DNA of 16,115 nucleotides. Source: an uncultured Parabacteroides sp. (lineage in GTDB: Bacteria; Bacteroidota; Bacteroidia; Bacteroidales; Tannerellaceae). The notes beneath the pieces were generated by a model, which was not told where the DNA came from, ran no database searches, and saw only the letters and a list, made by a program, of their open reading frames with translations. Shown here one piece after another: positions 1 to 7,727 of this stretch (position 1 is its first letter; every line of letters begins with the position of its first letter). The position numbers were made by a program, and so were the translations under genes. Where the stretch lies: positions 1 to 16,115 of the forward strand of contig CAJTMR010000043.1 of NCBI GenBank assembly GCA_910577325.1. The letters are read 5' to 3'.

Positions 1-71
1 ATCGCCACATTATTTGAAGATGATTTTTGGGTGACACGTTGACGAAGTCAGGAAAGAGACGTTTCCAAATG

Positions 72-1229
72 CTAATCGAACATATGTCTGAATTTATCGA
101 AAATCTTCTCCTTGACAGATTTCTTTGGTTGGAAATTAGGAGAGTTTTCCAAGCCATTCATGATATCCTTCTCCGATGCAGACAACGTTTCCGGAATATA
201 AACGCTTACGTTTACAAGTAAGTCTCCCGTTCCGTAGCTATTGATAGACGGCAGTCCTTTGTTCCGCAAACGAAGCACTTTGCCTGGCTGGGTTCCCGGT
301 TCGATCTTGACTTTGGCCTTGCCGTCAATGGTCGGAACTTCAACCGTGCCGCCCAAAGCTGCCTGGGGAACGCTCAGCAACAAATTATACAGAATGTCGT
401 TCTCATCACGTATCAGTTCAGGATGCGGTTCTTCTTCGATCAAGATCAACAAATCACCGTTAATTCCACCATGACGGGCCGCATTGCCCTTTCCACTCAT
501 GGAAAGCTGCATGCCTTCCGCCACACCGGCCGGAATATTGATCGTGATCACCTCGTCGTCGCGCACGATTCCTTCACCATTACATTCACTACATTTCTTA
601 GTGATAATCCTTCCTTCACCCCCACAGGTCGGACAAGTCGTCTGTGTCTGCATCTGCCCTAAAATCGTATTGGCCACACGGGTGACCACACCGCTACCGT
701 GACAGGTTTCACAGGTCTTGGAACTGTGATCGTCCTCCGCACCGCTACCGTGGCATTTGGAGCAGGCCACATATTTCTTGACCTTGATCTTCTTCTCGAC
801 GCCGGTGGCAATATCCTTCAAGTTCAACTTTACTTTCACACGCAAATCCGAACCACGGTTCACCCGGCGACCGCCATGTGAACCGCCGCCAAAACCACCA
901 AAGCCGCCAAAGCCACCGAAATGTCCGCCAAAGATATCTCCAAACTGGGAGAAAATATCATCCATAGACATTCCTCCACCAAAGCCACCGCTTTGAGAAG
1001 CACCTCCCACTCCGGCATGACCAAACTGATCATAACGCTGACGTTTCTGAGGATCACTCAGTACGTCGTACGCTTCAGCAGCCTCCTTGAAATTTTCTTC
1101 AGCCTGCTTGTCACCCGGATTCTTGTCCGGGTGGAACTGAATCGCCTTTTTACGGTAAGCTTTCTTTATTTCTTCTGCCGAGGCAGTCTTTTCTACGCCC
1201 AGCACTTCGTAATAATCTCTTTTAGCCAT
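72..1229 (-). CDS. dnaJ: Chaperone protein DnaJ (Hsp40), type I
   Basis: Cytoplasmic co-chaperone that delivers unfolded clients to DnaK and stimulates its ATPase. All parts of a type I DnaJ are visible in the 385-residue product. The N-terminal J domain (about residues 1-70) has the essential HPD motif at 33-35. A Gly/Phe-rich linker (about 76-120) contains a run of GGF repeats. Four CxxCxGxG zinc-binding repeats start at C156, C173, C199 and C213. The C-terminal client-binding domains follow. Length is normal for the family. The start MAKRDYYEVLGV is the canonical DnaJ opening. The gene lies 43 bases downstream of grpE on the same strand, so the two are almost certainly one transcript. Only about 70 bases follow its stop in this window, and they show no convincing terminator. 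Identification is secure. Confidence 0.98.
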   Translation of the reverse strand: MAKRDYYEVLGVEKTASAEEIKKAYRKKAIQFHPDKNPGDKQAEENFKEAAEAYDVLSDPQKRQRYDQFGHAGVGGASQSGGFGGGMSMDDIFSQFGDIFGGHFGGFGGFGGFGGGSHGGRRVNRGSDLRVKVKLNLKDIATGVEKKIKVKKYVACSKCHGSGAEDDHSSKTCETCHGSGVVTRVANTILGQMQTQTTCPTCGGEGRIITKKCSECNGEGIVRDDEVITINIPAGVAEGMQLSMSGKGNAARHGGINGDLLILIEEEPHPELIRDENDILYNLLLSVPQAALGGTVEVPTIDGKAKVKIEPGTQPGKVLRLRNKGLPSINSYGTGDLLVNVSVYIPETLSASEKDIMNGLENSPNFQPKKSVKEKIFDKFRHMFD

Positions 1230-1272
1230 CTTCGTATCTTTCTGTTATTATTTGCTTGTCATCCTGTCACAA

Positions 1273-1866
1273 TCACTCGCCCACCACTACTTTAGCATGG
1301 CGAATCACCTTATCGTTCAAAGTATAACCGGTCTGTACACAATCCAGAACCTTGCCCTTCATATCGGGTTCCGGTGCAGGAATCATGGCGACGGCCTCAG
1401 ACGTTTCAGCATCAAACGGTTCGCCGACAGTTTCGATCGGTTTTACATTCTGATGGGACAGATAAGACATGAATTTCGAATAGATGAGTTCCACTCCTTC
1501 CGTAACAGCCTTTATGTCTTCAGCCGAACGAATATTTTGCAAAGCACGTTCGAAGTCATCAACGACAGGAAGCAGGTGAGTCAAGACACTTTCACCTCCG
1601 TTTTTGATCAACTCCGACTTTTCGCGCAATGTACGTTTACGGTAGTTGTCGAACTCAGCCATCAGGCGCAAGTGAGAATCATTCAGTTCGTCATACTTTT
1701 TTATAAGTTCCTTCTGTTCCGAACTTTCATCCGCCACATTGTCAGGTTCGACATTTTCCTCTGCCGCATTTACTTGTTCATCCTGCAATTTTGTCGCTTC
1801 ACCAGCCTCCTGACATTCTTTTTTGTCAACAGTTTCCTTCTCGCTATTAAAATTCATCTTATTCAT
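1273..1866 (-). CDS. grpE: Nucleotide exchange factor GrpE
   Basis: Cytoplasmic nucleotide exchange factor that releases ADP from DnaK and resets the chaperone cycle with DnaJ. The 197-residue product has an acidic, low-complexity N-terminus (about 1-50). A long helix with the family signature RLMAEFDNYRKRT follows at about 67-79. The C-terminal beta domain ends in the conserved pattern of PEPDMKGKV, then TGYTLNDKVIRHAKVVVG. Length is typical. Two in-frame ATGs sit close together (residues 1 and 4). The first is used here, and the second at 1857 is equally possible. It is the first gene of the grpE-dnaJ operon. The 5' side opens onto an unusually long gene-free region containing a candidate promoter and repeat arrays. 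dnaK is not adjacent in this window, as is common in Bacteroidetes. Confidence 0.97.
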   Translation of the reverse strand: MNKMNFNSEKETVDKKECQEAGEATKLQDEQVNAAEENVEPDNVADESSEQKELIKKYDELNDSHLRLMAEFDNYRKRTLREKSELIKNGGESVLTHLLPVVDDFERALQNIRSAEDIKAVTEGVELIYSKFMSYLSHQNVKPIETVGEPFDAETSEAVAMIPAPEPDMKGKVLDCVQTGYTLNDKVIRHAKVVVGE

Positions 1867-1981
1867 AAAACCTTATATATTTTTATTATTATCTGATTGT
1901 CAAACAGATGTCATTCCACCGAACGTCCATTAGACTTCATACCGACACCCGTTATATCTACCATAACTACCCTTATAACAT

Positions 1982-2015
1982 CAAATATATTGCCAAGCTG
2001 CCTCAATCGAACAAA
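1982..2015 (-). promoter_or_regulatory. Candidate grpE-dnaJ promoter (Bacteroidetes -33/-7 type)
   Basis: Read on the minus strand, TATATTTG (plus 1982-1989) matches the Bacteroidetes -7 consensus TAnnTTTG. A TTTG (plus 2012-2015) lies 22 bases upstream, close to the spacing expected for the -33 element. It would give a leader of roughly 100 bases before grpE. Short consensus elements occur by chance in AT-rich DNA, so this is a prediction only. Confidence 0.45.
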
Positions 2016-2057
2016 AAGACTACACAGACCAACCATCATACAAATGTTTTTGCAAAA

Positions 2058-2164
2058 ACAACTATCATACTATCATATTTGTCTGTATATTATTATAAAC
2101 TAATATGTTACACCATGATAGTTATCATTTTTAACTATCATTCATCTATCACAACTATCATGGT
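2058..2164. repeat. Cluster of ACTATCAT words forming nested inverted repeats
   Basis: Five exact copies of ACTATCAT occur in about 100 bases: plus orientation at 2061-2068, 2069-2076 (tandem), 2134-2141 and 2154-2161, and inverted at 2115-2122. Degenerate copies lie at 2121-2128 and 2145-2152. The inverted copy can pair two ways. ATGATAGTTA (2115-2124) pairs perfectly with TAACTATCAT (2132-2141) across a 7-base loop. ACCATGATAGTT (2112-2123) pairs perfectly with AACTATCATGGT (2153-2164) across 29 bases. An 11-base direct repeat, ACAACTATCAT, occurs at 2058 and 2151. The arrangement suggests a multi-site operator or competing RNA hairpins. It lies upstream of the candidate grpE promoter. Function is inferred only. 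Confidence 0.75.
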
Positions 2165-2305
2165 CAAAAACGATAATGTCCTGTGTATCAATTATACGAT
2201 AAAAACAGGGACCGTCCGGAAACAGGTGCGAAACATGTTAAAACGGCTTCTTTTTTCATCAAGACAGGCTTTTCTTTTGTCAAAAACAGCTTTTAAAGCC
2301 GCTTG

Positions 2306-2390
2306 AGACCCGGGTGTACCCACCACACAGACCCGGGTGCGGGAGAGGCGCAGACCCGGGTCTGCGTGAGGCCTTCGCGGGGGTGCGGGG
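2306..2390. repeat. GC-rich array of AGACCCGGGT palindromic units at 23-bp period
   Basis: AGACCCGGGT occurs exactly at 2306-2315, 2329-2338 and 2352-2361, a spacing of exactly 23 bases each time. The 13-base stretches between cores differ. A fourth, degenerate unit is in register: GGGTGCGGG at 2381 repeats the same word at 2335, 46 bases earlier. Each core contains the self-complementary ACCCGGGT. The third extends to an 18-base perfect palindrome, CGCAGACCCGGGTCTGCG, at 2349-2366. I saw no ACCCGGGT elsewhere in the window. It may be a dispersed intergenic repeat, a protein-binding array spaced at about two helical turns, or a minisatellite. Confidence 0.8.
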
Positions 2391-2430
2391 ATGTTTATCC
2401 ACCGTGTTGGAGGCTCTTTTATGCCCCGTT

Positions 2431-2471
2431 TTTGCATCTTTTTCGCCGATGGCGATTTTTGCCTATGCAAA
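2431..2471. repeat. Nested inverted repeat (TTTGCAT/ATGCAAA enclosing TCGCC/GGCGA)
   Basis: TTTGCAT (2431-2437) and ATGCAAA (2465-2471) form a perfect outer inverted repeat. Inside, TCGCC (2443-2447) pairs with GGCGA (2451-2455) over a 3-base loop, followed on the plus strand by five T residues. It resembles a weak intrinsic terminator, but no gene on the plus strand precedes it. It would make sense only if a small RNA or a long leader is transcribed here. Confidence 0.4.
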
Positions 2472-2614
2472 TATAAACAGTACATCATCAGCCATATAAA
2501 CGAATAGCCATGTAAAAAACATGATGGATGCATTACCGGCAGGGTTCTACATCAACGGCGAGCTATAAGCCGAAAAATAGGACGGAATGGGATGAAAGTC
2601 TAATTTTTTATTGC

Positions 2615-2622
2615 TACTTTTG
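2615..2622 (+). promoter_or_regulatory. Candidate -7 element for the PDZ-mutS2-corA run
   Basis: TACTTTTG matches the Bacteroidetes -7 consensus TAnnTTTG and lies about 100 bases before the ATG at 2721. No clear TTTG -33 element is seen at the usual distance. The implied leader would be about 90 bases and includes the GC-richer segment around 2650-2680. Confidence 0.4.
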
Positions 2623-2720
2623 TTGCCATATAAGTAAGTAAGCATGCCATCGGATCGCCTTTGCAGTCCGGAGGTGCGTGCTGAATAAATGAAAGGTTAA
2701 TAAACAAGAAAAAATTAATT

Positions 2721-4139
2721 ATGAAGAGAGCGATTTTGCCAGTTCTACTGCTATTTGCATTTCTTACCGGTTTTGCCCAAAACCGGAATATCTGTCGATT
2801 AGGAATTACATACGATATTAGTCAAAACGATCACTGGGGGAAAAACAAACCGGTCATAACCAGTATCATCCCTTACTCTCCGGCAGAACTTGCAGGAATA
2901 AAGGTGAATGATATCATTATGGCAATCGACGGTGTGCAGACGGCAGATATTTCATCGGAAGAGATCGGCGAAATGCTGAATCCCGCCGGAAAAAACGAGG
3001 TGTTGCTGACCATTGGCAATCTGGCAAACCCGGCTAAGCAAGTGCTTGTCAAAAAAGAATGCAAAAAAGGAAACGCGATCACCGAAGAACAACTGGCCAC
3101 CGCTTTTTCCATGTACAGCCTCGAGACAACCAGCGAACGGGAATTTGTCTGTCCTTTCAAGACAACCGTGACAGCCGATCCTGTAGATTTCGGCAAATTC
3201 AAGACTTTCGCCTTCTCTGCCATAGACGAGAATAACAGCAAACTGGAAACGGCCATCAACGAAAGCATCGAAAAGGAGTTGACCAAGAAAGGGATGGCAG
3301 TGGACACAGACCGTCCCGACATCATAGTACAGACCTTCTATTTTTTCGATAAGAATCCGAACTACAAAGGTACAAACAAGATCCTGGTCGAAAAAGATCC
3401 AATCTATCGCTACAACTTCAATCACAGCAAGATGGAAGCATTCCCGTTCCTGAATCCGATGTCTGCGGAAGCAGAAGCAGAGTACCTGCTCCAGTTCGGT
3501 TTCCGCCTGATCGACCAGTGTGAAGTGCCGGGGCGTATCCTGTGGGAATGCGAAGCAAACGAATTGCTGGAAGACTCATACCGCCTGGATGAATATGCCC
3601 GTATCCATGCCCCATTGATGTGCATGCAATATCCGTATGTCAAATACCAGCGCAACGTACCGTTCGAAGTCAATCAAAAAACTTACAACTATACAGGACT
3701 AAGTTACGACATCGACCGCATGGAGCAGGTTGCCGACGTCGATAAGAACTCACCTGCCTACACGGCCGGATTGCGTCCACGCGACATTGTAGAGAAGATC
3801 AACAACCAGAATATGAATTACACGGCGGAAGAGTTCTCCGCCGCTTACAAAGGATTTATAACCAACACGATAAAATACCGCGACCCGAAAACCCGGTTTA
3901 CGGATGCCAACGGTTTCAAGCGTTGTATGTTCTGGGATACGTTCAAATACCCGCAAGTAGCCGATGCGATCCAGAAATCCGGAAATAGGGCAGCCTATTC
4001 TTATTTATATTATTATGCCCCCTATATCAACCCATCCGGCAACAATGCCTGTACGTTCGAGATCAAAAGGGGGAAGAACAAAATGGAAATCATCGTTCGT
4101 CCGACCATTCGCCGGTCTGTGACGGTCGAAGTAAAATAA
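2721..4139 (+). CDS. Exported PDZ-DUF4136-PDZ protein
   Basis: The precise function is unknown. The 472-residue product begins with a clear signal peptide: MKR, then a hydrophobic stretch to about residue 19, then AQ, with cleavage likely near there. It has no lipobox cysteine, so a periplasmic or outer-membrane-associated location is inferred. Residues about 27-112 form a PDZ-like domain (SPAELAGIKVNDIIMAIDG). About 145-300 resemble DUF4136 (FGKFKTFAFS, then RPDIIVQTFYFF), a domain usually found in exported Bacteroidetes and proteobacterial proteins. About 325-460 form a second PDZ-like domain (DKNSPAYTAGLRPRDIVEKINN), interrupted by an insertion containing many aromatic residues. No protease catalytic triad is seen, so it is more likely a peptide-binding scaffold than an HtrA- or Ctp-type protease. 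It is the first gene of a tight plus-strand run, 15 bases before mutS2. Confidence 0.8.
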   Translation: MKRAILPVLLLFAFLTGFAQNRNICRLGITYDISQNDHWGKNKPVITSIIPYSPAELAGIKVNDIIMAIDGVQTADISSEEIGEMLNPAGKNEVLLTIGNLANPAKQVLVKKECKKGNAITEEQLATAFSMYSLETTSEREFVCPFKTTVTADPVDFGKFKTFAFSAIDENNSKLETAINESIEKELTKKGMAVDTDRPDIIVQTFYFFDKNPNYKGTNKILVEKDPIYRYNFNHSKMEAFPFLNPMSAEAEAEYLLQFGFRLIDQCEVPGRILWECEANELLEDSYRLDEYARIHAPLMCMQYPYVKYQRNVPFEVNQKTYNYTGLSYDIDRMEQVADVDKNSPAYTAGLRPRDIVEKINNQNMNYTAEEFSAAYKGFITNTIKYRDPKTRFTDANGFKRCMFWDTFKYPQVADAIQKSGNRAAYSYLYYYAPYINPSGNNACTFEIKRGKNKMEIIVRPTIRRSVTVEVK

Positions 4140-4154
4140 AGCATTTACAAGAAC

Positions 4155-6632
4155 GTGATATACCCGCAAAACTTTGAACAGAAAACGGGCTTCGATAAAG
4201 TCCGCCGTTTAATTTCAGAAAAATGTTTAAGCCCGCTCGGAGAAGAGCGGGTAGCAGAGATGGGATTCTCTGCCGATTATCAAACCGTAGCCCGACGTCT
4301 GGAACAGACCGACGAGTTTGTCCGTATCCTGCATGGAGAAGAGGAGTTTCCCGCCAGTTATTTTTTCGATGTGCGTTATTCTTTGAAGCGGATACGCCCC
4401 GAAGGAACCTGGCTGGATGAAAAAGAGCTGTTCGACCTGAAACGTTCGCTCCAGACGATCAACGATATTATCCGCTTCTTCCGCCCATCCCGGGAAGAGG
4501 GCGAAGAGATCAAGTACCCGGCATTGACCGCCCTTGCCGGCGATATCCTGGTATTCCCGCAACTGATCGGAAAGATCGACGCGATACTCGACAAATTCGG
4601 GCGGGTGAAAGACAATGCCTCTCCCACCCTGGCGCAGATACGAAAAGAGATCACGGCCACCATGAGCGGCATCTCCCGCAGCTTGCAGTCGATATTACGC
4701 GCCGCCCAATCGGAAGGCGTAGTAGATAAAGATATTACTCCCACCATGCGCGACGGGCGCCTGATGATCCCGGTCGCTCCGGCTTTCAAACGAAAGATCA
4801 AAGGAATCGTGCACGATGAGTCGGCCAGCGGCAAGACCGTTTTCATCGAGCCGGAAGTCGTCGTGGAGGCAAACAACCGCATCCGCGAACTGGAAGGCGA
4901 CGAACGCCGGGAGATCATGAAGATCCTGACGGAATTTACAAACTTCGTCCGTCCGTTAATCCCCGACATCCTGCAATCCTACGAGTTCCTGGCCGAGATC
5001 GACTTCATCCGCGCCAAAGCATTGTTTGCCGAGCAGATAAACGGAATCAAGCCGGTTGTCGAAGACAAACAACAGATCGACTGGATACGAGCCGCACACC
5101 CCCTGCTCTTCCTCTCGTTGCAGAAACAAAACAAACAGATCGTCCCGCTGGATATTCTTCTGGAAGAGAAAAAACGTTTGCTGATCATCTCCGGACCGAA
5201 TGCCGGCGGTAAATCCGTTTGCCTGAAAACGGTCGGATTGCTGCAATACATGTTGCAATGCGGCCTGTTGATTCCGGTGTATGAAAGTTCGAAAACCGGA
5301 TTGTTCGAGAACCTGTTTATCGACATCGGAGATGAACAAAGCATCGAAAACGACCTGAGTACCTACAGTTCACACCTGACGAACATGAAGTTTTTCGTCA
5401 AGAACTGCAATAGTAAGACTTTAATCCTGATCGATGAGTTCGGTAGCGGTACAGAGCCCCAGATCGGCGGCGCGATCGCCGAAGCCCTGCTGGACCGCTT
5501 TAACCGGAATCACAGCTATGGCGTTATCACGACCCACTACCAGAACCTGAAGCATTTCGCGGAAGACACGGAAGGGATCGTCAACGGCGCCATGCTCTAC
5601 GACCGCCACCTGATGCAACCGCTTTTTAAGCTGTCGATCGGCAATCCGGGAAGTTCGTTCGCCGTCGAGATCGCCCGGAAGATCGGCCTGCCGGAAGATG
5701 TCATTGCCGATGCGTCGGCCAATGTCGGCTCCGACTATATCAATATGGATAAATATCTCCAGGATATCGTCCGTGACAAACGCTATTGGGAAAGCAAGCG
5801 GCAAAATATCCGCCAGCAAGAAAAGAAGCTGGAAGATATTACCGCCCGCTACGAGCAGGACCTGGAAGCCGTAAACAAACAACGGAAAGAGATCATGCGT
5901 AACGCCAAGGAAGAAGCACAGCGCATCCTCTCCGAAGCCAACGCGAAGATCGAAAACACGATCCGCGAAATCAAAGAGGCGCAGGCGGAAAAAGAACAGA
6001 CCAAACTCGCCCGCAAAGCCCTGGAAGAATTCAAGGCTTCTGTGATTGCAGCCGAAGAAGAAGACGACAAGATCGCCCGCAAAATGGCGAAGTTGCAGGA
6101 ACGCAAAGAACGTAAAAAGCAGAAGCAAAACGCACCGGCCTCCAAACAAATCTTCAACCGCGATGTCATAGAAGCGGGCGACAATGTCCGTCTCAAAGGG
6201 CAGGTCTCAGCCGGAACCGTCATGGAGGTTCAAGGAAAGCAAGCGGTCGTAGCATTCGGCATGATCAAAAGTACCGTCAAGTTGGAACAATTGGAAAAGG
6301 TCAGCAAAGGCCAGATCAAGAAAGAGATCCAGAAAAGTACCTTCGTCAGCGTCCAAACAGCCGACGATATGCATGAAAAGAAATTGAACTTCAAGCAAGA
6401 AATAGATGTGAGAGGCATGAGAGGGGACGAAGCTTTACAAGCCGTTACTTACTTTGTTGATGATGCCATACAGGTCGGAGCCTCCCGTATCCGCATCCTG
6501 CACGGAACCGGGACAGGCATACTTCGCCAACTGATACGCGATTACCTGCATACCGTGCCGGGCGTCCGCCAGTATCATGACGAACATGTCCAGTTCGGAG
6601 GGGCTGGAATTACGGTAGTGGAACTCGAATAA
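4155..6632 (+). CDS. mutS2: Endonuclease MutS2 (MutS-like ATPase with Smr nuclease domain)
   Basis: Cytoplasmic MutS-family ATPase. Members of the family suppress recombination, and in some bacteria (for example Bacillus subtilis) act on collided ribosomes. The 825-residue product lacks the MutS mismatch-recognition domain and has the MutS2 order: core and lever helices (about 1-320), then an ATPase with Walker A GPNAGGKS at 347-354 and Walker B ILIDE ending at E428. The ATPase region also contains FGSGTEP and a THY segment. A charged coiled-coil region runs from about 510 to 670, followed by a small beta linker. The C-terminal Smr domain (about 745-825) has DVRG at 751-754 and HGTGTG at 783-788. 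The chosen start is GTG at 4155, giving MIYPQNFEQKTGFDKVR, which matches the usual N-terminus of Bacteroidales homologues. No ATG gives an equally good opening. The gene is complete and of normal length. Confidence 0.96.
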   Translation: MIYPQNFEQKTGFDKVRRLISEKCLSPLGEERVAEMGFSADYQTVARRLEQTDEFVRILHGEEEFPASYFFDVRYSLKRIRPEGTWLDEKELFDLKRSLQTINDIIRFFRPSREEGEEIKYPALTALAGDILVFPQLIGKIDAILDKFGRVKDNASPTLAQIRKEITATMSGISRSLQSILRAAQSEGVVDKDITPTMRDGRLMIPVAPAFKRKIKGIVHDESASGKTVFIEPEVVVEANNRIRELEGDERREIMKILTEFTNFVRPLIPDILQSYEFLAEIDFIRAKALFAEQINGIKPVVEDKQQIDWIRAAHPLLFLSLQKQNKQIVPLDILLEEKKRLLIISGPNAGGKSVCLKTVGLLQYMLQCGLLIPVYESSKTGLFENLFIDIGDEQSIENDLSTYSSHLTNMKFFVKNCNSKTLILIDEFGSGTEPQIGGAIAEALLDRFNRNHSYGVITTHYQNLKHFAEDTEGIVNGAMLYDRHLMQPLFKLSIGNPGSSFAVEIARKIGLPEDVIADASANVGSDYINMDKYLQDIVRDKRYWESKRQNIRQQEKKLEDITARYEQDLEAVNKQRKEIMRNAKEEAQRILSEANAKIENTIREIKEAQAEKEQTKLARKALEEFKASVIAAEEEDDKIARKMAKLQERKERKKQKQNAPASKQIFNRDVIEAGDNVRLKGQVSAGTVMEVQGKQAVVAFGMIKSTVKLEQLEKVSKGQIKKEIQKSTFVSVQTADDMHEKKLNFKQEIDVRGMRGDEALQAVTYFVDDAIQVGASRIRILHGTGTGILRQLIRDYLHTVPGVRQYHDEHVQFGGAGITVVELE

Positions 6633-6644
6633 AAACAAACAGAT

Positions 6645-7727
6645 ATGAGACGAAGAGAATATGTGCATCCACACAAGCGTAGACATATTTCGAACCGGCA
6701 TCTTGCTGACCGGTATTTCTATGCCGGCGAACATGATACCATTACGAAGATCAGTCTCACGCAGTACAATACCGACAACCTGCAGACGCGAGAGATCAAG
6801 ACAAGTGAAACGTCTTTCAAAAAATTTGTCGACAAGAACAGCATCAATTGGTTCCAGGTTAGCGGTCTGACAGATTCGGACGCGGTCACGCGCATCGTCA
6901 ACGAATTCGGAATGCACAACCTGGATGCCAAAGACATCCTAACCCCCCGGCACGTAGTCAAAATAGAAGAATATGACAAACATATGCTTATCGTGCTCAA
7001 TTCTTCCAGCTACGACACCCATATGGAAATCAGTTCCGAACACATCAGCATCTTGATCACGGAGAACGTGGTCATCAGTTTTACGGAAAGCAATAATCCG
7101 GTTTTCGAAAACGCCTACAAAGCGATCGAATCAAACATGCTGAATATCCGCCGGAAAAACAGCGGGCTGCTTCTCGCATTTCTTCTGAATACGATCATTG
7201 CCAATTTAGTGGAATCAGCCACCAAAGTAGAGGAAATGCTTGAGGATATAGAAGAGACTCTGCTCGACATCAAAAACGACCAGGGCAATATGGGACTACT
7301 TATCCAGCAACGCCGGAAAGAATATATGGTTATCCGCAAGAACTGCCAACCGCTGAAAGAACAATTTACCAAACTGCTGCGTACCGAGAACGGAATCATA
7401 AGTACCGACATGCTTCCCATCTATAACGACTTGTCCGATCAGTTGCAGTTCATCATCCAGACAATCGAAAGTTGCCGGGAAATCATATCCTCCTTGGTTG
7501 ACCTTTATATATCCAACAACGATTTACGCATGAATACGATCATGAAACGTCTGACAATCGTATCCACGATCTTCATCCCGCTTACATTCCTGGCAGGGAT
7601 ATGGGGGATGAACTTCAAGATGATGCCCGAATTAGACTGGCGATACGGTTATGGCATAGCTTGGTCACTCATGCTGGTCACAGCAATCTCGACTTGGTTA
7701 TACATGCGGAAAAAGGATTGGTTCTAA
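6645..7727 (+). CDS. corA: CorA-family magnesium/cobalt transporter
   Basis: Inner-membrane divalent cation channel of the CorA (MIT) family, which imports Mg2+ and sometimes Co2+ or Ni2+ as a pentamer. The 360-residue product has a long soluble N-terminal alpha/beta region and a long stalk helix. Two transmembrane segments close to the C-terminus are separated by the signature GMN at 321-323. The tail ends in a short basic motif, RKKDWF, which is normal for the family. The residue before GMN is Trp rather than the commoner Tyr, a conservative change. The N-terminus (first 25 residues) is very basic and may be a little overextended. It starts 12 bases after mutS2, so co-transcription is likely. 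Its stop overlaps the stop of the convergent recombinase gene by four bases, leaving no room for a separate terminator. Confidence 0.93.
   Translation: MRRREYVHPHKRRHISNRHLADRYFYAGEHDTITKISLTQYNTDNLQTREIKTSETSFKKFVDKNSINWFQVSGLTDSDAVTRIVNEFGMHNLDAKDILTPRHVVKIEEYDKHMLIVLNSSSYDTHMEISSEHISILITENVVISFTESNNPVFENAYKAIESNMLNIRRKNSGLLLAFLLNTIIANLVESATKVEEMLEDIEETLLDIKNDQGNMGLLIQQRRKEYMVIRKNCQPLKEQFTKLLRTENGIISTDMLPIYNDLSDQLQFIIQTIESCREIISSLVDLYISNNDLRMNTIMKRLTIVSTIFIPLTFLAGIWGMNFKMMPELDWRYGYGIAWSLMLVTAISTWLYMRKKDWF

Larger units (their letters stand above)
1867..2720. other. 854-bp gene-free region between divergent grpE and the PDZ/DUF4136 gene
   Basis: No convincing coding sequence is seen here. 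Open frames in it cross repeat arrays, lack family features and have poor amino-acid composition. The region has distinct zones. An AT-rich segment (1867-2180) contains the candidate grpE promoter and the ACTATCAT array. A transition zone (2180-2300) has a small nested hairpin, CCTGT/ACAGG enclosing GTAT/ATAC at 2180-2209. A GC-rich block (2306-2390) carries the ACCCGGGT array. A nested hairpin lies at 2431-2471. The last part holds the probable promoter for the plus-strand operon. The sharp compositional change between AT-rich and GC-rich blocks is unlike the flanking genes. It could host a small RNA or be a site of past repeat insertion. Confidence 0.6.

Noticed and set aside
40..50. TGAC/GTCA hairpin as dnaJ terminator
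   Set aside because: A 4-base stem with no T tract on the minus strand is too weak to call.
860..1057. Frames overlapping the dnaJ Gly/Phe region
   Set aside because: They are by-products of the GGF repeat codons read in other frames and show no independent features.
1112..1133. Perfect 8-base inverted repeat CACCCGGA/TCCGGGTG
   Set aside because: It lies inside dnaJ in the codons for the conserved HPDKNPGDK segment, so protein constraint and codon choice explain it.
2114..2130. Fur box
   Set aside because: TGATAGTTATCA resembles part of a Fur site, but the half-site spacing is wrong and the surrounding repeats follow a different word (ACTATCAT).
2306..2390. CRISPR array
   Set aside because: Repeats are 10 bases with 13-base intervals, far below CRISPR sizes, and no cas genes are present.
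2192..2533. Open frame of 113 residues on the minus strand across the GC-rich array
   Set aside because: It runs through the 23-bp repeats, has a Pro/Arg/His-rich odd composition, no recognisable domain and no promoter-like site at a sensible distance. It is most likely a chance frame.
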